Of a stretch of DNA of 33,035 bases, positions 32,396 through 33,035 are shown piece after piece. Origin of the DNA: Crocinitomicaceae bacterium (lineage in GTDB: Bacteria > Bacteroidota > Bacteroidia > Flavobacteriales_D > CAJJDF01); contig JAHEIE010000002.1 of the NCBI GenBank assembly GCA_024639505.1, positions 1 through 33,035 on the forward strand, in the 5' to 3' direction. Each line of letters begins with the position of its first letter. Positions within the stretch are counted from its first letter, which is position 1. The translations under genes were made by a program, and so were the position numbers. A model generated the notes under the pieces. That model did no database searches, was not told where the DNA came from, and saw nothing but the letters and a program-made list of their open reading frames with translations.

Positions 32396-33035
32396 ATGAG
32401 CTTAGAATTATCTGAACAAGAAATATTTAGACGAGAAACTCGCACAAAATTAATAAACCAAGGAATTGAGCCTTATCCAGCTGCTCTGTTTCCAGTTGAC
32501 ACCCTCTCAAAAGAGGTAAAAGAAAACTACGAAGAAGGCAAACGGGTAATTATAGCAGGAAGATTGATGACAAAAAACATAATGGGAAAGGCTTCTTTCT
32601 CCTCTATTCAGGACTCTGCTGGTAGAGTTCAAGCTTATTTCAACAGAGACGAAATGTGCCCGGGTGAAGACAAGTCATTGTACAACGATGTATACAAAAA
32701 ACTCCTGGACATAGGAGATTTTATTGGAATTGAAGGAACTCTGTTTACAACCCAAGTTGGCGAAAAATCCATTAATGTTGAAAAAATGACATTGCTTAGC
32801 AAGTCATTAAAGCCTTTGCCAATGCCAAAAACAGACAGCGAAGGAAAAGTGCACGATGCTTTCACGAATCCTGAATTGCGATACCGTCAGCGGTATGTTG
32901 ATTTGGTGGTAAACCCACAAGTAAAAGAAGTTTTCATCAAAAGAACAAAAATGTTCAATGCGATGCGTAATTTCTTCAATAATGCTGGATACTTTGAAGT
33001 GGAAACTCCAGTATTACAGCCGATTGCAGGTGGAG
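32396..33035 (+). CDS. lysS: Lysine--tRNA ligase, class II (5' part, cut by window edge)
   Basis: The first 213 codons of class II lysyl-tRNA synthetase. The N-terminal anticodon-binding OB fold (about residues 50-150, with VIIAGRLMTKNIMGKASF and IGIEGTLFTTQVGE) is complete. The catalytic domain begins at LRYRQRYVDLVVNP, and class II motif 1 (FFNNAGYFEVETPVLQP) reaches the edge. Motifs 2 and 3 lie beyond the window. The start ATG is preceded by a possible -7 element at 32352-32359. It is divergent from folA across 177 nt. Confidence 0.96.
   Translation, partial: MSLELSEQEIFRRETRTKLINQGIEPYPAALFPVDTLSKEVKENYEEGKRVIIAGRLMTKNIMGKASFSSIQDSAGRVQAYFNRDEMCPGEDKSLYNDVYKKLLDIGDFIGIEGTLFTTQVGEKSINVEKMTLLSKSLKPLPMPKTDSEGKVHDAFTNPELRYRQRYVDLVVNPQVKEVFIKRTKMFNAMRNFFNNAGYFEVETPVLQPIAGG

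Overview
The window is about 33 kb of AT-rich chromosome that reads as a member of the phylum Bacteroidota, most likely a flavobacterium-like lineage. The evidence is a large protease with a C-terminal type IX secretion (T9SS) sorting tail, a GldA-type ABC ATPase, a TonB-dependent receptor with a carboxypeptidase-regulatory-like N-terminal domain, promoter elements of the TTG-N17-23-TAnnTTTG type, and little sign of Shine-Dalgarno sites. Coding density is high. I see no tRNA, rRNA, insertion sequence, phage gene or CRISPR array. Most of the window is housekeeping, and I do not see a clear new defence, mobile or biosynthetic system.

Layout. 1-3.7 kb: an acyl-CoA thioesterase, a convergent small outer-membrane barrel, a PLP-dependent ACC deaminase/D-cysteine desulfhydrase-like enzyme overlapping a LysM glucosaminidase. 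3.5-5.06 kb: a minus-strand pair (DUF4340 membrane-anchored protein, then a tiny Cys-rich DUF5522 protein), preceded by the only gap over 300 bases. That gap has a good minus-strand terminator with no gene in front of it, so it may hold a small RNA or a leader attenuator. 5.06-7.3 kb: an exported rhodanese and a DUF2064 glycosyltransferase-like protein, converging on smpB plus an alpha/beta hydrolase. 7.4-12.6 kb: a tight plus-strand run of methylmalonyl-CoA mutase small subunit, a DUF368 (PopT-like) membrane protein, aroE, a purine nucleoside phosphorylase and hemW. 12.7-17.1 kb: a 1123-residue exported beta-propeller protein with Asp-boxes and an rRNA-type methyltransferase with a textbook Bacteroidota promoter.

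17.1-29.4 kb is a minus-strand block, listed here in transcription order from 29.4 kb down: gldA, uvrB, a 1264-residue M43 metalloprotease with PKD-like domains and a T9SS tail, a Crp/Fnr-type regulator, a TonB-dependent receptor, a flippase-like LPG-synthase-TM protein and radA. 29.6-33 kb: rsgA and dtd (plus), folA and pnuC (minus), and the 5' part of lysS running off the window.

The functions touch translation quality control (SmpB, RsgA, Dtd, LysS), DNA repair (UvrB, RadA), cofactor and aromatic metabolism (AroE, FolA, PnuC, HemW), envelope lipid-carrier or lipid handling (DUF368, LPG-synthase-TM) and surface or secreted proteins. The leads most worth following are the candidate small RNA or attenuator at about 4.79-4.92 kb, a purine nucleoside phosphorylase with an Asp where the classic 6-oxopurine-specific Asn sits, a mutase small subunit without its large subunit, a helical insertion in the VPS10-like protein, and a pnuC frame that starts with TTG in frame with and 3 nt after the folA stop.
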